Shown here: positions 46,952 through 57,339 of the stretch, one piece after another | How the letters are laid out: each line of letters begins with the position of its first letter | Numbering within the stretch: position 1 is the first letter of the stretch | From: Talinum fruticosum | Taxonomy: Eukaryota > Streptophyta > Magnoliopsida > Caryophyllales > Talinaceae | NCBI GenBank assembly: GCA_021018815.1 | Contig: JAITYX010000006.1 | Span: forward strand, 2,631,001 to 2,695,000 | Direction: 5' to 3' | DNA length: 64,000 bases | The notes under the pieces: generated by a model | Told to the model about the DNA's origin: nothing | The model's database searches: none | What the model saw: only the letters and a program-made list of their open reading frames with translations | Program-made: the position numbers and the translations under genes

Positions 46952-47709
46952 CTAAAAGTGTTTTTCAATCTTCTTTTGAATCTCTTCCTTGTTTGCGCCA
47001 ACAATCCTGTCAAGTAATTTTCCATTTTTCAGGAACAGCAATGTTGGGGTTGTTTGCACTCCATATTCACACGATAACTCCTGTTTCATGATTTAGATAT
47101 TCAATATTAGGGTATATGCATATAAAAAATGTTGGTATTTTACAAAGAATTTTATATAGGAAATTTGTTTATTAGTTGCATATGCTTACATATAACTCAT
47201 CCACATTAATCTTGAGGAACTCGACATCAGTGTATTTTGCAGCGAATTCATGGAGGATTGGCTCCACGTAGCGGCAACAGCCAGACCAACCATTTGTGAA
47301 GCTGATGACAATCTTCAAAGATGTTTTTAAGGGGAAACAATCAGTACGTACATTGAAACTTATTAGAAAAGGATTGCTAGAAAATGAGAATAAAGCAAAG
47401 GTAGTAGTAGATACGTACCAAAGTGTTGGATGCTCTGGAGGCTTCCAAATAACCCCGACAACTGGGGGAGGAATGGAAGTAAATGAGGCGGTGGACTTTA
47501 GAAGCCTTAGAGGAGGGCACAAGTGCAGCTGAAGGTGGTGATTTACTGGGTTTATTATGAGTAGCTGAGGATTTATGATAATAATGGTAATTAGGGGTAG
47601 TGAATGAAGGAGAAGATACTGCATGAGAAATAGCTGGAAGAGGAAGAGGAAGAGGAGGAGCAACGCATGCTTTGCTGTCATCTTCAACTGTTGAAATGTT
47701 TGCCCCCAT
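46952..47709 (-). CDS. Thioredoxin h2-like protein with atypical WSGCC site (gene B)
   Basis: Exon 1 47419-47709, exon 2 47190-47312, exon 3 46952-47080; introns have GT/AG ends and all phases agree, giving about 180 residues. Residues 1-6 are MGANIS, which fits an N-myristoylation site, as in subgroup II thioredoxins h. Residues ~15-70 are a Pro/Ser-rich extension. The fold then runs through YFHSSPSCRGYLEASRASN, IVISFTNGW, HEFAAKYTDVEFLKINVDEL, the cis-proline loop YGVQTTPTLLFLKNG and IVGANKEEIQKKIEKHF. At the active site WCGPC is replaced by WSGCC: the nucleophilic first cysteine is serine and proline is cysteine, while the second cysteine remains. A normal CxxC disulphide exchange cycle is therefore unlikely; glutathionylation, binding or a new CC chemistry are possibilities. 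The ATG at 47709 is chosen over 47739 because paralogue A starts there and it gives Gly2. A TATA box lies upstream. Confidence 0.88.
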
Positions 47710-47779
47710 AATTTCTTTAGCGAGGGAGGGAATGTTCAATTTGATCTTTCTTTCTCCCTCTGGTCTCTTTGCTTTGGGT

Positions 47780-47787
47780 TATAAATA
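47780..47787 (-). promoter_or_regulatory. Candidate TATA box of gene B
   Basis: The minus strand reads TATTTATA about 70 bases before the ATG, leaving room for a short 5' UTR containing a CT/GA-rich stretch. Confidence 0.55.
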
Positions 47788-47789
47788 AC

Positions 47790-48324
47790 ACCGGTGGAGT
47801 TTTTTATAGCAGTGCATATATAATTATAATTATAAGTGTGAAGGAATTCATCTTTATTTAATTGACAAATCATCATATGCATGCCATTATTTCAAATTGC
47901 TTTTCAATCCCGCGGCCACTCAACCTTCTTTTTCCACCCCTTTTGTTTCATAATAGTATATCAATACAGACTTTTTCTGAGGTCATAAATCATAAAAAAG
48001 CCTTTACATGGGCTCAAAAAAAAAAAAAGAAAAAGAAGAGAGCCTCTACATCCTTCCCTGATTGGATTAATTTATTGCTATTGTTATTAGGTAAAGCAAA
48101 AGGTCTCAGTTACAAATAAAAAATGTATTTTTATCGATTTGAATAGTCAACTTAGAAGATTTAAAGTGTTGATGAATGCACAAATAAGATCTTGAAACAC
48201 TAACTTTGTTAGTAGGTGAGGATACCATTTCATATAAAACGAAGTGAAAATTTAGGCATTAAATTACTTTTTCCCTTTTCGAGTGAATTTAGATCAATGG
48301 AACAACTAAACTTAATTGTCAAAC

Positions 48325-48407
<83 letters not shown>

Positions 48408-49385
48408 GGGTGTATATTTTAAAAAATTAAACATGTCAATGGAACAAATAAACTTGTCAAAAACGAAGGGGTGCTTTTAGGAAGGACAAAATGAAGGTGT
48501 ATATTTCAACAAAATAAACATACATAAGATGCACTAAATTTACACGTAGTCAAGCTTCAGGAAGAAAGATGTATTTTAAAAAATCCACAAAAAAAGTGCC
48601 TTAAAATAGAATCCTAATTCCCTATATTTATTTCCATAGGACTATCATGAGAAAATTAAAAGGGTCAACATAAAGTCAATTGAAAATAAATTAAATTTGT
48701 CATATGCTAGCAAAACTAAACAATATTTATAAATATAATGTAACCGTTGGTCGTTTGAATAAATCGCTAGTGTTGGCCAAATAACTTTTAGGATGAGTAG
48801 GAAAGGAATTAATTAATTCATTGATGTGATCTCGAGTTTCTCATGCAATTTGAAAAGGAAAATATAGAGGGCTAATTAAAAAGTGTTGAATGTGAAACTT
48901 TTAATTTTAGTGTATTTCATTTAGCGTGTTTATTACTTATTTATTCATCTATTTTTGGCTAAGATTCTATGACTATATATTATTTGATGCTTCTATTTTA
49001 AAATATTTTTCAAAAGATTTCAACTTTGAAAAAAATTATTTCTAAAAATTATTTTTTCACACATTCCGTTGAACCGACCTCTCTACTTATAAAGATGCTA
49101 GTAGGGGTGAAGTTGCCTATATTTGAATATCCTTAAATCTTACAAAAGTGAGGTCCACATTAAGAGTTGTTGAATGTGAAATTAATCTTTGTTTGGATAC
49201 GCCCATATTTTTGTTGTTGATTTTAGATTGAGTTATATGCCTTTGTTGGTAGAAATGCTTAATTTTATGTTGAGATTATTCACTTTAATTTAATTAGGAA
49301 ATTTTGTGTGAACTCATGATTAATCTCCTTTCTGAAATTTATCTTCAATATAAACATGTACATGTTAGTTTATTTATCACCGTTT
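47790..49385. other. Intergenic region with (ATT)n
   Basis: AT-rich; contains a TTA/ATT trinucleotide tract (48323-48405, about 27 units) that creates a false poly-leucine ORF. No gene recognised. Confidence 0.5.
48323..48405. repeat. (ATT)n microsatellite
   Basis: About 27 uninterrupted ATT units. Confidence 0.98.
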
Positions 49386-49890
49386 TTTAAACGAAAAAGT
49401 CAGATTTTATTGCTCCAAAAAGGGCTTGCAAGCATAATTACACAAAAATTACGGCATATCCAGACATAATTACATCATTTGCAACCCATCATCACGAACG
49501 AGTTTATGCATCCTCACACAAATTAGGTATTTGATTCAGAAAACAATCGATTCTATCAAACTGAGTTGGTGTCTAAATTTGTGAAAGTTCCTCACTTGCC
49601 AAATAAAGTAGACTGTAGCACATAAGGAAGCTCTCGGTGCCCCGGCTCTCAAGCTCTTACCCTTGACTTTCCAGGCGAACCAATGAAGCTCTCACGGTTC
49701 CAAGTCCAACATTTGTTTTTAATGCCAAACCAGTGCAAGAGATAGCTCCAAATTTGATGAGTGAAAGAGCATTTGAAGAATAAGTGATTGGATGTTTCAA
49801 GAGTTGAACAAAAGCAGCAAAGATCTGGTGTTGTCTTCATAATTTTATTATATTTGTCAGCAGCCAATAGCCGAGTTTTATTTATCAGCT
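49386..49890 (-). pseudogene. LINE 3' end with zf-RVT domain, truncated
   Basis: From 49867 the minus strand encodes AADKYNKIMKTTPDLCCFCS, then SNHLFFKCSFTHQIWSYLL, the zinc-binding domain at the C-terminus of L1-type ORF2. After a stop it continues with VYFIWQVRNFHKF-type sequence to the LINE tail. Everything upstream, including the RT, is absent, as is usual for 5'-truncated LINE insertions. Confidence 0.82.
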
Positions 49891-50793
49891 TTTCTTATTT
49901 TTATTTAACTTCCTTTAAGGTAGATAGTGTTTTCATATAACCTAAGTTTTTGGCAAACTATATTATTTTCAAATTTAACCTTAATTAATTCAAAAATATA
50001 ATGTATAAGTTTGTCCCTCTTGCCCTTTATATTAGTCATTTTTTCCCTAAATTTGAGTTAAACTATATATTATCATACTTCATATAATTAGTTTTAATTT
50101 TCTAAAATATTTAAGCACCTGTTTAGCCTAGATTATTTAGGAGTTTTTGCCTAAAATTAGGACCAAACTCTAACACCTTTAAAAATTAAAAAATATTTTT
50201 AAAATCACTTTTCAAAAAACTACCCTAAAAACAGAAATAACAATTCTTGGTTTCGATTCTGGTTTCTCGGAAAACAAAGCTTGGCAAGGGGAGGATTTTA
50301 AGCGATTTTATCATTTTGACTAATCTGCCCTAAGGAATTGTATTAATTCCTTTCTTTTTCTTCTTCAACGCAAACCGTCGGTGCATTCTTCTTCCCCCCT
50401 CTCTCTCTCTCTCTCTCTCATCCCATATCTCTAATCTATCGTTTTTATCTTCCCCTCTCTATCTCTCTTCTTCCCGTCTCTTTCTTTTACCATTTGTTCG
50501 ACTAAAGTTGCGGATACAAAGAGATTTATCTCTCTTTCTTCTTCTTTTTCTCCTCTCTCTTTCTCGTTCTTCCCTCTCTATCTTTGTAGATAAATCACTC
50601 AAAGAAGCTCCGAGAAGAAGTGGCTTTCACAATCGAAGCGTTGATCGGATTCAACAAGAATATGTTCGTGGGTTAGGTTTTGATGGGTCCAATAATCAAA
50701 CCTCTAGTTTCAATGGCTTCCACCTCCTCCTCGAAAGTCCTCTGTTCCTTCATCAAATGAATCAAAAGCCCATTAGTCGATGAAATGGAATAG

Positions 50794-50919
50794 TAATAGA
50801 GTATTAGAGATATTATTGTACATAAAATAATTGTAAATTATTTTTCACGTATTATCTTCTATAGATATAGAATGCCAAACTCCCATATTGGTGAGTCATT
50901 CCGCCATATATCTTTCACA
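50794..50919 (+). repeat. 5' LTR of the short-LTR copia element
   Basis: Starts TAATAGAGTATTAGAG (TG presumably mutated to TA in both copies) and ends CTTTCACA. Differs from the right LTR at only a few positions. Confidence 0.9.
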
Positions 50920-50931
50920 TGGTATCGAGCC
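50920..50931 (+). other. Primer binding site of the short-LTR copia element
   Basis: TGGTATCGAGCC directly abuts the LTR; this is a form of the iMet primer site. Confidence 0.8.
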
Positions 50932-51059
50932 ATATGCTCGATTTAAAATTTCTCGTTTTCTTCTTCCGTACGAAAACACCTTAGTGTAACCCTAGCAGCC
51001 ACCCACTCGTCCCAAAAAAAAATATGCTACTTGCTTACGATTGCACCCACCCACGAAGA

Positions 51060-51545
51060 ACCCTAACCCTATCTTTCTCTCTCGTTCATGACTGCCCTCA
51101 CCCTTCACTCACCGCAGGCCGCTTCCGCCGATTCCACCGCCATCGTCTCGGTCGCCTGCCTTGCTCCTCCGGACGATGCTTCCCCAGTGCACCCTCGCCG
51201 GCGTCCAACCCTTTTTCTCCTCCCGTTGCTTCGCCCCTATTTCGGTTTCTCCTATTTGTGGGCTCTGTCGTCCATGCTACGACCACCTTGGGGTTCACCT
51301 TCCCGCCGCCGCCGCCTCTGCCGAGTGCTTGGGCTCTCGCCGCCACCTTCGGCGCCTTTCACCGGTGCCCCTGTCTAGAGCATGTCGCCTCCATCGGTGC
51401 CTTACGATCTCTTTGCGTCGCTCATGTTCTCCACCACGCCCCTGACCATGGTCGTCCCCAGTCACCCCGGATGACTTCGCTGCCGGTTCCTTTGCTCTGC
51501 CGCCATAGGGTGGTCTGCCACCCCTTCCATCGTCTCTTTGGACGG
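51060..51545 (+). other. GC-rich leader segment in the copia element
   Basis: About 480 bases that are strikingly GC- and C-rich, with CCGCCGCCGCC runs, between PBS and the first recognisable gag motif. Three overlapping ORFs cross it (for example 51024-51548, 174 residues) because stop codons are rare in GC-rich sequence; none shows a domain. One frame continues towards gag but is interrupted by stops. It may be a low-complexity gag N-terminus or captured host sequence. Confidence 0.5.
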
Positions 51546-52400
51546 TAAATATTACAAATTATGTTACGATTATTCTTTGTTCGGTTGATGATTATTTATC
51601 TTGGCGAGAGCAATTTTCCTCTTTCACTATTATGCATCGGATTAGTGGTATGCTTGATGGTTCTATTTCTCAACCACCGTATAACTTAGTTGTTGCGTCG
51701 GGTTGTTCGGTTGTAAATCCTAATTACTCTTATTGGTTACAAGTTGATCGGTTGTTGCGTGCTTGGATTTTTGCTACTATTTCCCTGAAACTTTGAGTGA
51801 AGTTCGTAGCTTGCCTCGTTCCCTTCAAATTTGGCAACATCTAGAGTCTCGGTTCAAAACTGCTTGTTTAGCTTGGGCTCTAGACCTTAAACGAATGCTT
51901 ACTCATGTTTCTATGGGGAAAATCAGTCCAAGGATGATTATCTCCGAACTATTAAGAACATAGCTTATTCACTTGCTGCTATTCGGTCCCTGATTACTGA
52001 GACTTAGAACCGATTCGGTTTACTACTGCTTGGGCTCCCTTCGAGTATCATACCTTTGTCACTTGCCTACTCCTCGCTTCCTGGTGTTCACACTTTTGAT
52101 TATCTGCGCTCCAAACTTATCTTTTATGAGCAACGACTTAGTTTTGAGCGTGCTCGTGATCCCCCTACGCATCGGGCATTCGCCTCCCTCCTCTCGGCTA
52201 CTTCGCACCAAAGAGTGATGCTTCCAATTCAGGGGTGTTTCTTCGAGGCTAATCTAGCTTCGGGAAAGGAAACTCTAGCCATTACAACAAAGGTAAAGGG
52301 GGTCGGAACAATCGCAATCGGAATCACAACAATAATCGTAACCATCGGCAAGTCTCCCACCACAACAATTCTTCGATCGAGCCTCCCTTAGGAGTGTGCC
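51546..52400 (+). pseudogene. Copia gag relic
   Basis: Encodes DDYLSWREQFSSFTIMHRI and NYSYWLQVDRLLRAWIFATI, then in a shifted frame EVRSLPRSLQIWQHLESRF, the copia-type gag (UBN2) core. Further on FYEQRLSFERARDPPTHRAF is the end of the gag domain. At least three frameshifts. No zinc knuckle was seen. Confidence 0.82.
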
Positions 52401-52629
52401 TACAGGTATTGCATTTTGTAATTCAGTTGGGTCATTATCTTGTACTTTTGGTCCTTCTACTTCATGTACTAACTACTCCCATGCATGCACTAAGCTGTTC
52501 GAAGGGATATTAGGTTCCCATCTTAATATTGTTTGCCGATTTGTCATGCTCCGGGGCATTCTGGCGACAGTTGCCCCAATCATTAACAACCTCGTCGAGC
52601 AACCAGCACTTCCTACATTTGTTACTTTC

Positions 52630-53035
52630 TACCCGGTTGAAAATGGTGAACAAGCTGCGGTATCCTGATTCAGCAGCGACCTCTCACATGACGGCTGATG
52701 ACGGTAAGTTGTCTTCCAAATCCGCTTACTCTGGTCCTATTAAGGTTCGAGTTGGAAATGGAACCTTGTTACCTATTTCTAATGTTGGTACTCTGTCATT
52801 GCAAACCGCTTCTCGGCCACTTCTTTTAAAACCTGTTTATCATGTGCCTCAACTTCAACATAACCTCCGTCGGTCAAACAGGTTGTGTCGGGATAATAAT
52901 TGTCATGTCATCTTTCATACGATTATGTTTCACGTAAAGGACAACACCTCGGGTGATGTTCTTTTGCGAGGCCCCAAGTGTAGGCAATATCTATCCCTTA
53001 CGTCTGCCCATTTAGACACCACATCTTTCAGCTAA
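52630..53035 (+). pseudogene. Copia protease region relic
   Basis: YPDSAATSHMTAD carries the aspartic protease motif (usually DSGA; here DSAA), followed by VRVGNGTLLPISNVGT and LKPVYHVPQLQHNL, the conserved linker between protease and integrase. This piece is open for about 168 residues (52529-53035). Confidence 0.85.
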
Positions 53036-53039
53036 CCTA

Positions 53040-53980
53040 GCTCTAAGTGAGACTGGCGATACTTGGCATCGGACACTAGGACACTGTGGAGCTCGAGTTT
53101 TGGATTTACTTAGGATAAATAAATCTATTAAACTTACAAATAATTTTCATGATACTTGTACTACTTGTCGTTTGGCAAAGTCACATACTCTTCCTTTTAC
53201 ATTAGCAGAACATATATCTGTTTCCCCTCTTGAATTAATACATTCGGATGTTTGGCAATTACCGTGGCTTTCACATAAAGGTTTTCGATATCTTGTTGCA
53301 TTGGCTGATGATTTTACCAGGTTTACATGGATTTATCCTATGCGATCGAAATCTGAATTATGTTTAAATTTTTGCAATTTTCAGGCTTTAGTTGAAAATC
53401 TTTTTAATTGCAAAATTAAAATGTTTCAGAGTGATGGAGGCAAAGAGTTTGATAACTCTCCTCTTTTTGCTCATTTCTTCAAAAGGGATCCTTTTTCGAA
53501 AAACTTGCCCGATACGCAACAACAGAATAGGGTTGATAAGCGTAAGCATCGCCATATTTTGGAAATGACTCGTGCATTTCTAATTGATGCTTCCATGCCT
53601 GCTCAATTTTGGCTTGATCGTTGCTCTTACAGCTGTCTATATGATCACTCGTTTACCTACACCTGTGTTGCAAAATCGTTCACCATTTGAGCTTTTATTT
53701 GGTCGTCCGCCTGATTATGGTTTTCTTAAACCTTTTGGTTGCTCATGTTTTCCAAATTTTGTTGTAAAGGCGTCCAATAAACTCTCTCCTCGGTCTGTTC
53801 AATGTGTTTTTTGGGATATGCTCCTCATTATAAGGGTTATCGTTGTTTAGATCCCCTAACAAGTCGTGTTTATATGAGTAGAAATGTACGATTTCATGAA
53901 AACATTTATCCTTTTCCTAAACTTATCTCTAGTTCATCTCCTAATGCTCCTTTTATAATAAAGGATATACTCGTGTCTCA
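53040..53980 (+). pseudogene. Copia integrase relic
   Basis: Begins with DTWHRTLGHCGARVL (pre-integrase zinc histidines), then CTTCRLAKSHTLPF, HSDVWQLPWLSHKGFRYLVA (first catalytic Asp) and FQSDGGKEFDN (second). The third acid, usually in NGVAERKH, is changed: the sequence reads QQNRVDKRKH, with Asp in place of Glu. Frameshifts at about 53640 and 53830 lead to LPTPVLQNRSPFELLFGRPP and GYAPHYKGYRCLDP. Confidence 0.9.
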
Positions 53981-54349
53981 CTCTAACTCTTCCCTTGGTT
54001 GTCTCATCTTCCATCTCTTCTTCTGGTTTGGTCTACCGTATACCCAATCTTTAGTCCTCCCTCCCACGTTGTCCGAGGCAGCTTCTTTTGTTGCTGAGGT
54101 GTCTCACCCTCTTCCCTTAGCCTCTTCATCCTCGTCGAGTCTCGACCCTAGCCCAACGTCTACGGCCCATGTCTCTCCCGAGCCCGACACTACGTCTGCT
54201 CCTTCTCCCTCCACTCTTGGTCTTGTGTCTGCTTCCATCCCCTATTGCGTCGAACCCCTTGCTCATACTAGTGATTCTATAAGTCGCTCGTCGAGTCCTG
54301 TTGCCTCATCGAGTGTCCCTATATCTCTGTCCACCAATGTTCACCCTAT

Positions 54350-55150
54350 GTAGACTCGGTCCAAGTCTAGCATTGCCAAACCTAAGCGTCTCATGTTCCT
54401 CGGTGTTGGTCTTGCCGAGGTTAAACCTATACGTTTTTCACAAGCTTCCGGACATTCCAAATGGAAGGAAGCCATGGCCGAGGAGTATAATGCTTTGATT
54501 GCCAATAACACATGGGATTTGGTTCCATCTTAACCGGATCTTAATTTGGTTGGCAGTGAATGGGGTTACAAGATTAAATGTTGATCCGATGGTACCGTGG
54601 ATAGGTACAAAGCTCGACTTGTAGTACGGGGGTTTCGCCAACAACTAGGTATTGACTACCATGAGATTTTCAGCCTCGTTGTTAAGCCTCGCTACTATTC
54701 GTTTGGTTCGACTCTTGCTATTTCTTTTCATTGGCCCATTCGCCAGCTTGATGTCAAGAATGCCTTTTTACATGGACATCTCACTGAGACAGTTCATATG
54801 AAACAACTTCACGGGTTTGTTCATCCCGACTTTCATACCTATGTTTGTCGCCTTAAGAAGGCGCTCTATGGCTTGAAATAGGCTCCTCGTGCCTGGTTTC
54901 ATTGCTTTAGCAGCTTCCTTCGTTTCATGGTTTTGTATGTAGCAATGCTGAAACCTCCATGTTTGTTCTTCGAACTGGTAGTCATGTCCTCATTCTCCTT
55001 CTTTACGTGGATGACATTATTTTGACTGGTAGTTCATTCACCTTACTCGTAGTCTTTTATTGATTCCATTGCCGGTCGGTTTGCCATGAAAGATCTTGGA
55101 AACCTAAGTTATTTCCTTGGCATTTAGGTGGTTCGATCTCCTTTTGGATT
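54350..55150 (+). pseudogene. Copia reverse transcriptase relic
   Basis: WKEAMAEEYNALIANNTWDL, a TAA stop, then YKARLVVRGFRQQLGIDYHE, RQLDVKNAFLHGHL and CRLKKALYGLK with a stop just after. The catalytic YVDD is encoded at 55001-55012 in another frame (LLLYVDDIILTGS). Most conserved RT blocks remain readable. Confidence 0.92.
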
Positions 55151-55289
55151 ATTTTTGACACAGGAAAAATATATTTTAGATCTCTTACATAAATTTCAGC
55201 TTCAAACTTGTACCTCTGTTAAAACTCCTTTTCTTCGCTCGAACCACCCTATCCCTTACAGACGGTGAACTACTTGTTGATCCCTCTCG

Positions 55290-55950
55290 AGTACAAAAGT
55301 GTGGTAGGTGCCTTGCAGTACTTAACCATGACTCGACCTGATATTGCTTATGCAGTGCATGTAGTTTCCCAATTCATGCACGTTCCTGTACTATTCATCT
55401 ACATGCTTGTGAAGCGTATATTCAAGTATCCGTAGGGAACTCTTGAACATGGGCTTTTTCTTCGTGCTGCCTCTTCACTGTCAATCATTATTGCCTATTC
55501 TGCTGCTGACTGGGTTGGTTGTCATGACACATGTCGTTCTACCATACACTATGCCGTTTATTTTGGTCCTAATCTCATATCTTGGCGTTCTAAAAAGCAA
55601 CCCACAATCTCCAAATCATCCACTGAAGCCGAGTATAGCGGTCTTGGTTATAAAGTTGCTTGAGACACTTTAGCTTCGCAAGCTTTTGTTTGATGTTGGT
55701 ATCACCCTTGCCACTCATGTGCGGTTATATTATGACAATATCGGTGCTACATATTTGATCGCCAATCCGGTCAATCACGACCATAACAAACATATAGTCT
55801 GTGGATTATCACTTTGTTCGACAACGGGTTCCCAATGGAGATCTTGTTGTGCGATATATCCCTACTACTTCTCAGATTGCGAAGCTTCATTAAAAGGTTG
55901 TCCTCTCAACAGTTTCAGTTTCTTAAGTCCAAATTGTCCGTGTGTCCCCC
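55290..55950 (+). pseudogene. Copia RNase H relic
   Basis: In shifting frames: GALQYLTMTRPDIAYAVH, a GLFLRAAS-like block, SADWVGCHDT and STEAEYSGL, and near the end HIVCGLSLCS/RYIPTTSQI-type sequence. Orientation and order follow RT. Confidence 0.82.
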
Positions 55951-55954
55951 GATC

Positions 55955-55968
55955 AACTTGAAGGGGCG
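55955..55968 (+). other. Polypurine tract of the short-LTR copia element
   Basis: CTTGAAGGGGCG directly before the 3' LTR. Confidence 0.65.
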
Positions 55969-56093
55969 TAATAGAGTATTAGAGATATTATTGTACATAA
56001 AATAATTGTAAATTATTTTTCTATATTATCTTCTATATATATAGAATGCCGGACTCCCATATTGGGGAGTCATTCCACCGTATATCTTTCACA
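55969..56093 (+). repeat. 3' LTR of the short-LTR copia element
   Basis: 125 bases, near-identical to 50794-50919, ending CTTTCACA and followed by AATAG. Confidence 0.9.
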
Positions 56094-57339
56094 AATAGAA
56101 TGACAAAATTCCAAACATAATTGAGTTCTTAAGCTCAAAAGATTTGGCAATTCAAGTCATTGGGTTGGACTACATACTTGAAATCGGATAGTTCGGGCGA
56201 AAAGAGGCGATTGAAGCCATGATTAGGGAGAAAATTGTAGACAGAATTGAGGGGAGACTTGTTTGATGTGGGTAGGTGTGAGGAGGGGGAGACGAGAGGA
56301 GGGAGAGAGAAAATAGGGGAGTGGGAAGAGAGAGAGTGGAGAGAGATACTTGGAGAGGCATCTATTTGCGAGCTGTGCAGCTAGATTTGCGAGTGCAATT
56401 GGAGGTTGGAGAAGGGTAGGAGGTAGAAAGAAAAAAGGGCTTTCAAGTAGGAGATCTTGACAAGAGTAAGAGAAGCCTCTATTTCTGATGCTTGAAGTTC
56501 CAACCATTCAAGCTAAGGTTTCATGCGGTTCTTCCCCTTGAAACTTAGAATTCTCTCTCCATTACAAAAAAATTGTTACGGAACGGAGGAATTTAGTGTT
56601 ATTATACATGAAAAATTGTCCTTTTTTTTCTGGTGATTTTGGGTTATTGTAGAATTTGTGTATGTGAAGAAGATAGTTTTTGTAAAGAGTCGGATAATGA
56701 TATGTTTTTTTTTTTTTTTTTTGCAATACAATTGCTAGATCTCTAATGGGTAGAAAATAATTGGCCTTTTTCATATTATATGAAACAAAATTGAATTAGA
56801 TTACATGATAACATTTTTGTATTGAATAATTGATATTTTATTTTAATTTGATAAAGGTTTTTTTTCAATTTTATGTCTGCTCAAATGTTGTTGTTACAAA
56901 GAAAAATGAACAATCTCTTGTTTTAGCAAATAAATAAATATTATCTTATAAAAAAGTAAATATTAAATAATAATTATAATGCAAATAAAAAAATAAAATA
57001 ATATCGAATTATACTATAATATAAAGTGTAGACAAAACTAGGCCACATAACTTATTATACAAAAATATTTTCATATAAATTAGGCCAAACATTTCATAAC
57101 TTCTTCAAAACTACTTTTAGAAAAACTGTTTTTCACAAACAAAAACAGTTTTTTATAAATCGAGCCAAACAACACCTTAGAAACTTTATATAGCGTTAAT
57201 GTATTCACTATTATACATTTAAATAAGCAAATTAAAGTCATTGTGAGCATCTTAAATCAAAGTTAAAAAATCAAATAAGATAAATTTATATAATTATAAA
57301 TGAATAGTATTATATTGGGTGTAACCACCAGCAGCACTG

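Larger units (their letters stand above)
50794..56093 (+). mobile_element. Ty1/copia retrotransposon with 125-bp LTRs (Ale-like), degenerate
   Basis: Very short LTRs (50794-50919 and 55969-56093) flank gag, protease, integrase, RT and RNase H relics in copia order on the plus strand. The target duplication AATAG (50789-50793 and 56094-56098) is perfect. The iMet-type PBS follows the left LTR. Most domains are broken by stops and frameshifts. The Ale-like placement rests on LTR size and gag style and is an inference. Confidence 0.93.
50114..57176. mobile_element. Harbinger-like non-autonomous element hosting a copia insertion
   Basis: The left end AGCACCTGTTTAGCCTAGATT and the right end (minus strand) GGTGTTGTTTGGCTCGATTT are related, and TTA occurs on both flanks (50111-50113 and 57177-57179). 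Without the copia insertion it would be about 1.76 kb. The interior has CT-rich stretches at 50.39-50.6 and 56.26-56.45 kb and short ORFs (50508-50783 plus; 56223-56507 minus) with no recognised domain. Confidence 0.45.

Noticed and set aside
46952..47709. Reading gene B as a pseudogene like its neighbour
   Set aside because: All three exons are open, splice sites and phases agree and conserved C-terminal motifs are intact; only the active-site residues differ.
48216..48422. Poly-leucine ORF
   Set aside because: Created by the (ATT)n tract; not a protein.
51024..51548. 174-residue ORF in the GC-rich copia leader
   Set aside because: Overlapping open frames on both strands are expected from GC-rich sequence; no domain and no support for this frame over the others.
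56562..56774. 70-residue lysine-rich ORF
   Set aside because: Built around a poly-T/poly-A tract with no domain.
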